Shown: one piece after another, positions 7,879-14,871 of the stretch | Layout: each line of letters starts with the position of its first letter | Numbering within the stretch: position 1 is the first letter of the stretch | Origin: Bradyrhizobium guangdongense | GTDB taxonomy: Bacteria; Pseudomonadota; Alphaproteobacteria; Rhizobiales; Xanthobacteraceae | Assembly (NCBI RefSeq): GCF_006483445.1 | Contig: NZ_PPPT01000061.1 | Span: forward strand, 1 to 42,962 | Length of the DNA stretch: 42,962 nucleotides | Reading direction: 5' to 3' | The notes under the pieces: model-generated | Seen by the model: the letters and a program-made list of their open reading frames with translations, nothing else | Databases searched by the model: none | Told to the model about the DNA's origin: nothing | Program-made: the position numbers and the translations under genes

Positions 7879-8175
7879 ATGATTACCGAGATCGCGCAAA
7901 TCGACGTCAAGCCGGGCTCCGAGAAGGATTTTGAGGCCGCCGTCACCAAGGCCAAGGCCGCCTTCGGCCGCTCCAAGGGCTTTCATGGTTTCGAGCTGCA
8001 CAAGTCGATCGAGAAGCCGCAGCGCTACCGGCTGATGGTGAAGTGGGAGACGCTGGAAAACCACACCGTCGATTTTCGCGGCTCCGAGAATTTTACCGAA
8101 TGGCGCGGCCTGGTCGGCCAGTATTTTGCCTCGCCGCCCGAGGTCGAGCACACCCAGACCGTCCTGACGACCTGA
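7879..8175 (+). CDS. ABM-domain (antibiotic biosynthesis monooxygenase-like) protein
   Basis: This 98-residue protein fits the dimeric alpha/beta-barrel ABM fold. It has MITEIAQIDVKPGSEKDFEAAV at the N terminus, a central GFHGFELHKSIEKPQRYRLMVKWETLENH, and the FRGSENFTEWRGLVGQYFASPPEVEH C-terminal half. The family includes small monooxygenases, heme-degrading enzymes and quinol-type oxygenases, but most bacterial members have no proven reaction; no heme-binding motif is obvious. AAAAGGGTGG just upstream serves as ribosome site. It is convergent with the AI-2E-type permease, with only 4 bp between the stops. Housekeeping or stress detoxification is an inference. Confidence 0.8.
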   Translation: MITEIAQIDVKPGSEKDFEAAVTKAKAAFGRSKGFHGFELHKSIEKPQRYRLMVKWETLENHTVDFRGSENFTEWRGLVGQYFASPPEVEHTQTVLTT

Positions 8176-8179
8176 GGGC

Positions 8180-9292
8180 TCAGGCGACCTGCGGCGCCTC
8201 GTAGGTCTTGAAGTGGTCGATCATGACCTTGGCGATGGCGATCAACGGGAGCGCCAGCGCGAGGCCCCAGATGCCGAACACGACTCCAAGCAGGATCTGG
8301 AACGCGAACAGCGTGGCAGGCGGAATGTCGAGCGCCTGCCGCTGCAGGATGGGCGTCAGCACATAGCTTTCCATCGCGTGCACGCCGAGAAACAGAATGA
8401 AGGCGGATAGCGCCGGGATCCAGCCCGAGGCGAGGCTCGCCAGCACGACGACGACACCGGCGATGATCGCGCCCACGGTCGGAATGAAGGCGAGCAACCC
8501 GGCCTGAATGCCCAGGATGAACGAGCCGGGGATGCCGATGATGGCAAGCCCGATCCAGGTCACGGCGCCGACCGCGAGCATCACGATGATCTGTGCGATC
8601 AGCCAGCGCTCCAGCGTCTCGCTGATGCCGTCGATGATGGTGGCGGCGCGTTCGCGCATCCGGGCCGGCACCAGGAACAGCAGCCCGTCGTGATAGAGGC
8701 TGGGCTGGGCCGCGAAGGCCAGCCCCAGGAACAGCACGATGAAGAAATTCCCGACGGCGCTGATCGTGCCGAGCAGCAGCTTGAAGGTCTGGCTGACGAT
8801 GGCACCACCGCTGGACGCCAGCGTGCCGGCGTTCGGCAGCGAAGGATGCGGCGGCGTCGCGTTCGGCGCGTCGGACGCGGCCGGTGCGGTCGCGTTGCCG
8901 AGATCGAAGAAGCTGGTGTCGATGCCGCGACTGTCGAGGAAGGCTTTGACGCCTGCGAGCTGCGACTTGATGGTCTTGCTCAGCGCGGACGCCTGGTCGG
9001 CGATGGTCGCGCCGCCGAGATAGACGACGAGCGCAAGGAGGAGGGCGAGCACGACGCAGACGATGCCGAGCCGGACCGGGTGCGGCAGGCTGATGAGGCG
9101 GCCGAGCGTGTTGGTCAGCGCATTCAAGGCGACGCCGAGCAGCATGCCCGTGAAGATCAGAAGGAGCGTCGCGGCAAAATACCAGGTGAAGAGCACCAGG
9201 ATCGCAAACAGCACCACGCCGATGCCGCCGACGCAGATCGCCCAGGCCAGATCGCTGCGGGTGAGGGACCGTTTGTCGGTGGAAGATGTCAC
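8180..9292 (-). CDS. AI-2E family transporter (PerM-like permease)
   Basis: This 370-residue inner-membrane protein belongs to the AI-2 exporter/PerM superfamily. It has an N-terminal helical hairpin (IGVVLFAILVLFTWYFAATLLLIFTGMLLGVALN), a third helix, a periplasmic segment of about 80 residues rich in Ala/Pro/Thr, and a C-terminal bundle with the family stretches GNFFIVLFLGLAFA, IIGIPGSFILGIQAGLLAFIP and GWIPALSAFILFLGVH. I set the start at GTG 9292 because AAAAGGACATCGC precedes it with good spacing and the polar 34-residue extension to 9394 does not resemble the family. The substrate is unknown: members include an autoinducer-2 exporter and Na+/H+ antiporters. Confidence 0.85.
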   Translation of the reverse strand: MTSSTDKRSLTRSDLAWAICVGGIGVVLFAILVLFTWYFAATLLLIFTGMLLGVALNALTNTLGRLISLPHPVRLGIVCVVLALLLALVVYLGGATIADQASALSKTIKSQLAGVKAFLDSRGIDTSFFDLGNATAPAASDAPNATPPHPSLPNAGTLASSGGAIVSQTFKLLLGTISAVGNFFIVLFLGLAFAAQPSLYHDGLLFLVPARMRERAATIIDGISETLERWLIAQIIVMLAVGAVTWIGLAIIGIPGSFILGIQAGLLAFIPTVGAIIAGVVVVLASLASGWIPALSAFILFLGVHAMESYVLTPILQRQALDIPPATLFAFQILLGVVFGIWGLALALPLIAIAKVMIDHFKTYEAPQVA

Positions 9293-9426
9293 GCGATGTC
9301 CTTTTAAAATTCGAAGAATCACTCTTTCGTCAAACGCTGTCGGGATCAAGCGGCCTTCGCGCACAGGTTTGACGCTGCGGCGGCCGTGGTGCAAAGCGGT
9401 CAGACAAGAAACGGAGTGGGCGAGGC

Positions 9427-10128
9427 TTGAGTTTCATCGGCAAATGGATTGGCGTGCTCGGGCTGCTGGCGGTGCTGGTCGCCGGCGACCAGATCCGCAT
9501 TCACCGGCCCGGCCACAAATACCGGCTCACCGTCGAGGTCGAGACGCCCGCGGGGATCAAGAGCGCCGCTGGCGTGCTGGCCGTGGTGCCGGACCGCGGC
9601 TACAGCCGCGGCGGCAAGACCGTGACCCATGGCGAGGCCGTGTTCGTCGATCTCGGTCAAGGCAAGAACCTGGTGGCGCTGCTCGCCCATCTCGACAAGG
9701 CGCTCGATCTCGACGACGTCAATTACGTCGCGCTGCGCGCCTATGGCGCCGCGCGCGGCAGCCGGGTCTCGTTCAACGAGCTGAACAGGATGAGCGGTGT
9801 GGTGCCGGTGCAGGGGCCGCTGATCCCCGTGCTCGTCACCTTCGGCGATCCCAATGACCCCGCCACCGCCCGTATCGTGGCCCCGGATCAGGCCGAGGCG
9901 GTGCTTGGTGTCGGCTACAAGCTGCACGGCTTGACCGCTGAAATCGTCCCCAACGGGCTTTGGCCGATCGATTTCGGCGGGTTTTTGGGCGAGCCGGTCA
10001 CGCGCGGATTGACCGCGAAACTGCCATGGCTGGCCGGGACGGGCGAGCCCGCCGCGGCCGCGCTGAAGGCGGCGGGCCTGGTCGCCAGCGCCCCAATCGA
10101 GCCCAAAGAGGCCTTTGCGCGAAAATAG
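9427..10128 (+). CDS. Hypothetical exported or membrane-anchored protein
   Basis: This 233-residue protein begins with a TTG codon and a hydrophobic N-terminal segment (FIGKWIGVLGLLAVLVAG, residues 3-20) that acts as signal peptide or anchor. The rest looks beta-rich, with KYRLTVEVETPAGIKSAAGV, GVVPVQGPLIPVLVTFGDPNDPATARIV and a C-terminal WPIDFGGFLGEPVTRGL. I do not recognise a characterised family; similar hypothetical proteins occur in Bradyrhizobium. It is divergent from the AI-2E-type gene. The start is supported by a GGAG-like site upstream and by the absence of an in-frame ATG nearby. No function is proposed. Confidence 0.7.
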   Translation: MSFIGKWIGVLGLLAVLVAGDQIRIHRPGHKYRLTVEVETPAGIKSAAGVLAVVPDRGYSRGGKTVTHGEAVFVDLGQGKNLVALLAHLDKALDLDDVNYVALRAYGAARGSRVSFNELNRMSGVVPVQGPLIPVLVTFGDPNDPATARIVAPDQAEAVLGVGYKLHGLTAEIVPNGLWPIDFGGFLGEPVTRGLTAKLPWLAGTGEPAAAALKAAGLVASAPIEPKEAFARK

Positions 10129-10217
10129 CAGGGCCGTCCCGCGAGCCCGCTAGTTGATATTTTCTCCCCCATGGGCATCTTTGGAGAATCCTTTGGCGGG
10201 GAGCTCTGGCGAGGCAG

Positions 10218-10991
10218 ATGAAAAAGCCGGTCGTCGGCGTGATTGGGAACAGCCATCGCGTCGAAAATCGATTCCAGGTTCAGATGGTTGGTGAGCGCAA
10301 CCTGCGCGCCGTTGCCGAAGTCTCCGGTGCCGTGCCGCTGATGTTTGCGGGCTCGCCCGACATCACCGACATCAGCGCGCTGCTCGACGTGGTCGACGGC
10401 ATCGTGCTGACCGGCGCCCGCGCCAACGTTCATCCGACTCGCTTCAACGTCGACCCCTGCGAGAAGCACGAGCCCTACGACATCCACCGCGACGAGGTCG
10501 CGCTGGCGCTGTCGGTCGCCTGTGTGGCCCGCGGCATCCCGCTGTTCGGCATCTGCCGCGGACTGCAGGAAATGAACGTCGCCTTCGGCGGCTCGCTGCA
10601 TCCCGAGATCCGCGAAATCCCCGGCCGCATGAACCATCGCATGCCGCGGCTGGAGAACGGCGAGATCCATCCCGATCCCACCGTCGTGTTCGCCGACCGT
10701 CACGACGTCGAGCTCATCCCCGGCGGCGCGTTCGCAAAAATCCTCGGCTGCGACAGGATCAAGGTTAATTCGCTGCACGGTCAGGGCATTCTGCAGCCCG
10801 GCCAGCGCGTGGTCGTCGAGGGCGTGGCCGAAGACGGCACGATCGAAGCGATTCGTATCGCGGAGGCGCCGGCCTTTGCGCTCGGCGTGCAATGGCACGC
10901 AGAGTACGACCCGCAAAAGAACCCGATCAACCGCGCGCTGTTCGAAGCGTTTGGCGACGCGCTGGTGGCGCGGCGGCGGGCGGCTGCCTAG
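10218..10991 (+). CDS. Gamma-glutamyl-gamma-aminobutyrate hydrolase family protein
   Basis: This 257-residue class I glutamine-amidotransferase-like hydrolase (peptidase C26, PuuD-like) would release glutamate from gamma-glutamyl amides such as gamma-glutamyl-GABA in putrescine breakdown. The catalytic triad is visible: nucleophile C113 in FGICRGLQEMN, H227 and E229 in GVQWHAEYD. GIVLTGARANVHPTRF (61-76) matches the family's GGxxxxxP loop with GA in place of GG. No other puu genes are nearby, so the physiological substrate is open. The ATG at 10218 is preceded by GGCGAGG. Confidence 0.9.
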   Translation: MKKPVVGVIGNSHRVENRFQVQMVGERNLRAVAEVSGAVPLMFAGSPDITDISALLDVVDGIVLTGARANVHPTRFNVDPCEKHEPYDIHRDEVALALSVACVARGIPLFGICRGLQEMNVAFGGSLHPEIREIPGRMNHRMPRLENGEIHPDPTVVFADRHDVELIPGGAFAKILGCDRIKVNSLHGQGILQPGQRVVVEGVAEDGTIEAIRIAEAPAFALGVQWHAEYDPQKNPINRALFEAFGDALVARRRAAA

Positions 10992-11158
10992 CCTGTCTTC
11001 GCAAGCGAGATTCGAGGGATTGGCGGGCTCCACTCTAGCGACGCCACGCGTCTTGGCAGACGGGTTTGCGCTATACGAGAATACTTGGCTCCGCTCCTGG
11101 AACCATTGTGTCGCGAGCCCATTGGCTCACTGACACACTGTTACTTTGGAGAATTGCC

Positions 11159-11479
11159 ATGAAAGTTTTCGCAATCACGCTTGCAGCCGCAGCAAGTACC
11201 ATTCTCGTCACCGCTGCTTCTGCTGCCCCGCTTTCCGCCGGCGTCGCGGTTGCTCCGGCCAACGACATCCAGAACGTTCGCATGGTCTGCAATGAAAACG
11301 GTCGTTGCTGGCGCGAGCGCGGCGAACGCCGCGTCATCGTCCGCGAGGGATACAATTCCTACGGCTACGCTCCCCGCGAGCGCTACATCGAGCGGCGCGG
11401 CTATGGTTATGGCGAGCGCAGTGGAGTCGGCTTCAGCGCGCCGGGCGTGAGCGTCGGCATCGGAACAGGCCGATACTGA
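11159..11479 (+). CDS. Small secreted hypothetical protein
   Basis: This 106-residue protein has a Sec signal peptide (MKVFAITLAAAASTILVTAASA, cleavage probably after residue 22). The mature part contains two cysteines (MVCNENGRCWRERGERR), and then an Arg/Tyr/Gly-rich region with REGYNSYGYAPRERYIERRGYGYGE. The ATG at 11159 is supported by TTGGAGAATTGCC just upstream; an in-frame ATG at 11066 would place the signal peptide internally. An intrinsic terminator follows. It resembles many small rhizobial periplasmic proteins of unknown function. Confidence 0.8.
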   Translation: MKVFAITLAAAASTILVTAASAAPLSAGVAVAPANDIQNVRMVCNENGRCWRERGERRVIVREGYNSYGYAPRERYIERRGYGYGERSGVGFSAPGVSVGIGTGRY

Positions 11480-11508
11480 GCGATTTGACGCAGAGATCGA
11501 TTGCAGAG

Positions 11509-11538
11509 AGGCCGCGGAGCAGTCCGCGGCCTTTCTTG
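11509..11538 (+). terminator. Rho-independent terminator
   Basis: AGGCCGCGGA (11509-11518) pairs with TCCGCGGCCT (11523-11532) around GCAG and is followed by TTCTTGTT. It ends the small secreted-protein transcript. Confidence 0.88.
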
Positions 11539-11599
11539 TTGGATCGAGCACCACGATCGAACCGTGCAGTCGGCGCCTGCTCGCACGGGCGATATCGTT

Positions 11600-11860
11600 T
11601 CAGAAATTTGCGGCGACCAGATCGTAGGAGCCCCGGCTGCCGCGGACATACATCCGGGCTGCGGCGGCACATATCCGGTCGCGATTTGAATCGAACGCGG
11701 TCAGAAAGCCCGACTCGCTGGAACCGGCATCCGGTTGAATCCGCTTCAAGGCACCTTCATCGATGAAGAACGATGCCTCAATGGCGCTGTCGTATCCCCA
11801 GAAGCGCACGGCACGCCGCGTGCGGTCATATGAACGGCTAAGGTTTGGAAACTCAATCAT
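11600..11860 (-). CDS. DUF1488 family protein
   Basis: This 86-residue cytosolic protein matches the rhizobial DUF1488 pattern: FPNLSRSYDRTRRAVRFWGYDSAIEASFFI, then ALKRIQ and a helical GFLTAFDSNRDRICAAAARMY, ending in RGSRGSYDLVAANF. The ATG at 11860 is chosen because family members begin with a short stretch before FPN; upstream in-frame codons to 11926 give an atypical Arg/His-rich extension. The molecular role of the family is unknown. It stands alone, facing the secreted-protein gene. Confidence 0.82.
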   Translation of the reverse strand: MIEFPNLSRSYDRTRRAVRFWGYDSAIEASFFIDEGALKRIQPDAGSSESGFLTAFDSNRDRICAAAARMYVRGSRGSYDLVAANF

Positions 11861-12226
11861 GTGATGAGGCCGATCGGGTTGTCGATGCACGAAAGTCCGT
11901 GCCGGTCTACACGCGACGTGCATCAATTTATGCTAGATGGCCGCAGCCGGTCCCGACCACGGCGAAACGCGCATCAGTCGGTCGGCAGGCTGCAGAATGT
12001 GCGGGAGCCAAGACCCGACGCAAAGGGAGCGGTCCTGCCGCGTCAAGCTTCAAGTGGATAGGCGCAAAGCAGATTACAAGGCGAATGGATGCCGTCACCG
12101 CAAATAGTTTCGCGCGCTGGCTATTCAGCGGATGAGCCCCCATATGCTGGACATCACCGCGCGCTCCTCGGCTGTCATCGGTGACTGAGAGCAGTTTGCT
12201 CCCGCCGCGATCAAAAGGCGGTCGAT
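11861..12226. other. Gene-free stretch between DUF1488 gene and mini-gene
   Basis: No reading frame here shows convincing coding character; the open frames on both strands are Arg/Ala-rich without family resemblance. It should contain the divergent promoters of the DUF1488 gene and the 12227 mini-gene, but I cannot pick a clear -35/-10 pair. Confidence 0.4.
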
Positions 12227-12334
12227 ATGTCAAACGTCTCCAAATTCGATGTACGTGAGTGGCTTGTGCCACCGCTGTTGCTGCCGATCTTTTTCGTGCT
12301 GCTGATCACAGCCACGATGCTTATGCAATGGTAG
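12227..12334 (+). CDS. Putative 35-residue single-helix membrane peptide
   Basis: A short frame from ATG 12227 to TAG 12334 encodes MSNVSKFDVREW followed by a hydrophobic segment (LVPPLLLPIFFVLLITATMLM, residues 13-33) and ending QW. It has a charged N terminus and one membrane helix, the organisation of known small membrane proteins. AAAAGGCGG lies 8 bp upstream as possible ribosome site. Its stop overlaps the ATG of the next small gene (ATGGTAG), which suggests translational coupling. The start, topology and expression are inferences; there is no recognised family. Confidence 0.5.
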   Translation: MSNVSKFDVREWLVPPLLLPIFFVLLITATMLMQW

Positions 12335-12540
12335 TTCGCCAAACATTGAGCGTCAGGGCGGAAAGGGCGCTGGCCAGGGCTCGCCGGATGCCGCCGGGCG
12401 ACGAGCGCACGGAGGCGATGCAGGAAGTAACGATTCTCGAAAACGCCGCCGAAATGTTCGGCCATCTCGGCGGCGAGGACGCACGCGGGCTTGCTCCGGC
12501 TTCTGAATCTTCGGCAAGCCGCACCAAGCCCGGCAAATAG
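12328..12540 (+). CDS. Small hypothetical protein (helical, MPPG motif)
   Basis: This 70-residue soluble protein, MVVRQTLSVRAERALARARRMPPGDERTEAMQ..., contains a helix-turn-helix-like hairpin around RARRMPPGDERTEAM that resembles small Bradyrhizobium proteins carrying a (R/K)AxxMPPGxxRTEAL motif. Their function is unknown. The ATG at 12328 overlaps the stop of the membrane peptide. An in-frame upstream start at 12259 would lie inside that peptide's frame and is less likely. The C terminus is Ser/Ala/Lys-rich and probably disordered. It ends 108 bp before the HWE kinase gene. Confidence 0.6.
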   Translation: MVVRQTLSVRAERALARARRMPPGDERTEAMQEVTILENAAEMFGHLGGEDARGLAPASESSASRTKPGK

Positions 12541-12648
12541 TTCGCGCCGGATGAGCGCCCACGCCTGAAGCGTTGGCGCACGCCGCCGGATATCGCCAAA
12601 ATTCGTCGATCCAACCGCTCGGCCGAAAATCAGTGCGGTAAACGGTCC

Positions 12649-13449
12649 ATGGTGGTACAGTTGCAAATGCTCGAAATCGATCTCCGCACAGACGTGCGTC
12701 CTGGCGGCGGCGGCGAGGAATCGCACGAGGACTTTCTGGCGGCAGAAAATGTCAGCCTCCGGCTTCTGCTCGCGCAGGCGGAGATCAATGCCAAGAGTCT
12801 GCTTGCCAACGCCGGTATCGAGGCCAGAGAGCGTGCAGCGTCCGACAAGCTGCAGAAACTGATCCTCGAAGAGCTGCACCATCGCATCAAGAATACGCTC
12901 GCGACCGTCGCCGCAATCGTCTCCCAGAGCCTGCGCGACGTGCAGGGGGCCGGGCAGGCGCAGCAGGCCATCGAGGGCCGGCTATCGGCGCTCGGCCGGG
13001 CGCACGATCTCCTTTTGCAAGCAAAGTGGTCCAGTGCCGATCTCGGCGCGGTCATACGCAGCGCCATTGAAGCCTTCGACGATTCCGACGTGTCGCGATT
13101 TTCTGTCGGCGGCCCCGCGCTTCGGGTGACGTCGGGTGTCGTCATCGCCATCGCGATGACGCTCAACGAACTCTGTACGAACACGACAAAGTATGGCGCC
13201 TTGTCGGTCCCGCAGGGGCGCGTCGACATCGTCTGGACCGTCGATCAGCAGGCGCAGCGCTTGCGCCTGAGCTGGACCGAGACAAACGGCCCCGTGGTCC
13301 AGCCGCCGCAAAAGCGCAGCTTCGGAACCAAATTGATCGAGACGCTCGGCCGCCAGCTCAGGGGAGACGTGCAGTTGACCTACGCGCCCACCGGCTTGCT
13401 GTACAAGCTCGACGTTCCAATGGCTTCGTTGAGCCCTTCCGTTCCCTGA
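12649..13449 (+). CDS. Soluble HWE-family sensor histidine kinase
   Basis: This 266-residue protein autophosphorylates on histidine using ATP and would pass phosphate to a response regulator. It has a coiled-coil-like N terminus (about 30-72), the dimerisation/phospho-acceptor helix EELHHRIKNTLATVAAIV (74-91, phospho-His H78), the N box LNELCTN (172-178), and the diagnostic W-x-E of HWE kinases at SWTETNGPVV (W209, E211), followed by the G box RSFGTKLIE. HWE kinases are typical of rhizobia and often act in the general stress response or light sensing. No PAS, GAF or membrane segment is present, and no response regulator lies nearby, so its input and partner are unknown. Confidence 0.9.
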   Translation: MVVQLQMLEIDLRTDVRPGGGGEESHEDFLAAENVSLRLLLAQAEINAKSLLANAGIEARERAASDKLQKLILEELHHRIKNTLATVAAIVSQSLRDVQGAGQAQQAIEGRLSALGRAHDLLLQAKWSSADLGAVIRSAIEAFDDSDVSRFSVGGPALRVTSGVVIAIAMTLNELCTNTTKYGALSVPQGRVDIVWTVDQQAQRLRLSWTETNGPVVQPPQKRSFGTKLIETLGRQLRGDVQLTYAPTGLLYKLDVPMASLSPSVP

Positions 13450-13487
13450 GAGGGTCTCCCGGCCGGTCGACGCACGCTACGACAAGA

Positions 13488-13505
13488 TTACGGTGACAGT
13501 GCACT
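13488..13505 (+). repeat. Left 18-bp terminal inverted repeat of the RAYT element
   Basis: It is the exact reverse complement of 14231-14248. It lies 16 bp outside the transposase stop codon. Confidence 0.85.
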
Positions 13506-13520
13506 AAACTCTCCGCCATG

Positions 13521-14192
13521 CTAAGGGCTCTCCGGCTCAGCCGGCTTAGGTCCGCGCTTGCCTGGTTTGAGGGAGCGCTTGGTCAGCTTTTCGAGACGGG
13601 CAAGGAAGCGGTCGTCGCCGATCGGCCGGCCAATGCTTTCCGCGGCGCGCAACCGGGCAAACATCCCCGCGTCCGGCGCGTCGTCGAGAAGGTCAGCGAA
13701 GCGGGGAAATCGCTCCCGAATCGGTGCCAGGGCGGTGACCCCATCGTCCTTGCCGCGCAGATGGGCGCGCGTGCTCGACCAGCGCCAATCCTGCGCCCGT
13801 TCCACCAAGCGCGCCCGCACCGGGTTGAGCGACACGTAGCGTAGCGCCGCTGCGAGATGTTCCTCATCCATGGCGACGGCGCCAAACCGCCCCTGCCAAA
13901 AATGGCCCGTGCGCTTGCGCCGCGCCTGGATGGTGCCGGCATAGACACGATGCACGCGCGCGAGCGCACGGCGCAGCCCGTCGGGGTCGGATGGCACCAG
14001 GATGAGGTGCACGTGGTTCGGCATCAGGCACCAGGCCCACACCTCGACCCCGGCCGCCCGACAATTCGCCGCGAGCAGGTCGCGATAAAACGCATAGTCG
14101 TCGTCTCCGAAGAACGTGCGCGCGCGGCCGTTGCCGCGTTGCGTGACGTGGTGCGGGTGACCGGGGATGACGACACGGGCGAGGCGAGCCAT
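13521..14192 (-). CDS. rayT: REP-associated tyrosine transposase (Y1_Tnp, RAYT)
   Basis: This 223-residue IS200/IS605-like HUH endonuclease has an N terminus RVVIPGHPHHVTQRGNGR (7-24), the HUH motif MPNHVHLIL (H60, H62) and a candidate catalytic tyrosine Y119 in LRYVSLNPVRARLVE. The segment GHFWQGRF and the C-terminal WSST are also family features. RAYTs are domesticated or single-copy transposases that bind and cleave single-stranded REP/BIME hairpins. The basic C-terminal tail (KRSLKPGKRGPKP) is likely DNA-binding. No strong ribosome site precedes ATG 14192, which fits low expression. It reads intact, with no frameshift. Confidence 0.9.
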   Translation of the reverse strand: MARLARVVIPGHPHHVTQRGNGRARTFFGDDDYAFYRDLLAANCRAAGVEVWAWCLMPNHVHLILVPSDPDGLRRALARVHRVYAGTIQARRKRTGHFWQGRFGAVAMDEEHLAAALRYVSLNPVRARLVERAQDWRWSSTRAHLRGKDDGVTALAPIRERFPRFADLLDDAPDAGMFARLRAAESIGRPIGDDRFLARLEKLTKRSLKPGKRGPKPAEPESP

Positions 14193-14230
14193 AGTGCATG
14201 CTGCAAGCGAAAGCGGGGTCTGTCAAGTTA

Positions 14231-14248
14231 AGTGCACTGTCACCGTAA
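14231..14248 (-). repeat. Right 18-bp terminal inverted repeat of the RAYT element
   Basis: It is the exact reverse complement of 13488-13505. The tandem 8-mer CCGTAACA begins inside it at 14243. Confidence 0.85.
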
Positions 14249-14259
14249 CACCGTAACAC

Positions 14260-14499
14260 AAGGTATTCGCCATCCACGGCTTCGACTGGGACTATGGCGG
14301 CTATGTCGCGGACTGGAAGGGCGGGACGTTTGCCAAGCCGCAGCCGGGCGGTTGCAGGGTGACGATGCGCTTTGGCAAGGACACCAGTGCGCCGAGGGCG
14401 TTAACGGGAGACGGTGTGAAGGTCGCCTCCGGCAATGCAGCGCTCGTGAAGTGGGGGCCGGTGGTCACGGAGATCGGGGTGAATTTTCCGGACAAGTGA
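14260..14499 (+). pseudogene. 5'-truncated gene remnant of unknown function
   Basis: A frame of 79 codons without a start runs from KVFAIHGFDWDYGGYVADWKG to EIGVNFPDK and a TGA at 14497. An in-frame TAA sits at 14254-14256, directly in the RAYT element's right edge. The segment has normal coding composition and protein-like alternation (WDYGGYVADWKGG, GCRVTMRFGKDTSAP), so it probably is the 3' part of a gene cut by the element or by a linked rearrangement. The missing 5' part is not found left of the element. An internal ATG at about 14368 could at most give a short peptide. I do not recognise the family. Confidence 0.6.
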
Positions 14500-14524
14500 G
14501 AGTGGAGGTCCGGAACGTGTAGGC

Positions 14525-14558
14525 TTGACCGTATGTTCCCAATATGGGAATATAGGAC
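14525..14558 (+). promoter_or_regulatory. HigBA promoter with palindromic operator
   Basis: TTGACC (14525-14530) and GAATAT (14548-14553) are spaced by 17 bp. Between and overlapping them is the perfect palindrome TTCCCA-ATA-TGGGAA (14536-14550), the expected binding site for the HigA antitoxin, which represses its own operon. The predicted transcript start falls at or within a few bases of the GTG at 14559. Confidence 0.65.
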
Positions 14559-14861
14559 GTGAGGATCATCAAACAATCCACACTGGTCAAGTTCGGCGCA
14601 GCCAATCCCAAGGCGAGGCCGGCATTGACCCGTTGGATCAAGCTCGCCAGGACCGCGCGGTGGACCTCGATGAACGAGGTCCAGACGACCGTTCCCGGTG
14701 CGGTTGTCCTGAACGCCGAGCGTGCAAGGTTCGAAATCGCAGGCGGCAACTTTCGACTGATCGCTTCGTTCTCGTTCAAGCATCAAATCGTGTTCATCAA
14801 ATTCATCGGCACTCACGCAGAATACGACAAGATCGACGCGCTGACGGTTGCCAGGTACTGA
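14559..14861 (+). CDS. higB: HigB-type toxin (mRNA interferase)
   Basis: This 100-residue RelE/HigB-superfamily toxin cleaves mRNA at the ribosome when not bound by its antitoxin. Family marks are the N-terminal MRIIKQSTLVKFGAANP, WIKLARTARWTSMNEV (25-40), VVLNAERARFEIAGGNFRLIASF and the C-terminal HQIVFIKFIGTHAEYDKIDA, the most conserved HigB segment. The start is GTG 14559: it gives the family N terminus but lies where transcription is predicted to begin, so the mRNA may be leaderless. The antitoxin gene follows 10 bp after the stop (toxin-first order as in higBA). Confidence 0.92.
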   Translation: MRIIKQSTLVKFGAANPKARPALTRWIKLARTARWTSMNEVQTTVPGAVVLNAERARFEIAGGNFRLIASFSFKHQIVFIKFIGTHAEYDKIDALTVARY

Positions 14862-14871
14862 GGAGCCACAA

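Larger units (their letters stand above)
13488..14248. mobile_element. RAYT-type element bounded by 18-bp inverted repeats
   Basis: A single transposase gene is enclosed by perfect 18-bp inverted repeats, TTACGGTGACAGTGCACT at 13488-13505 and its complement at 14231-14248. This is the organisation of REP-associated tyrosine transposase (RAYT) loci rather than of classical IS200, which lack such repeats. At the right edge the 8-mer CCGTAACA is repeated in tandem (14243-14250 and 14251-14258), and a gene remnant without a start follows. Confidence 0.75.

Noticed and set aside
11845..12135. Plus-strand 96-codon frame in the gap after the DUF1488 gene
   Set aside because: It overlaps the start of the DUF1488 gene on the other strand, has irregular composition and no ribosome site.
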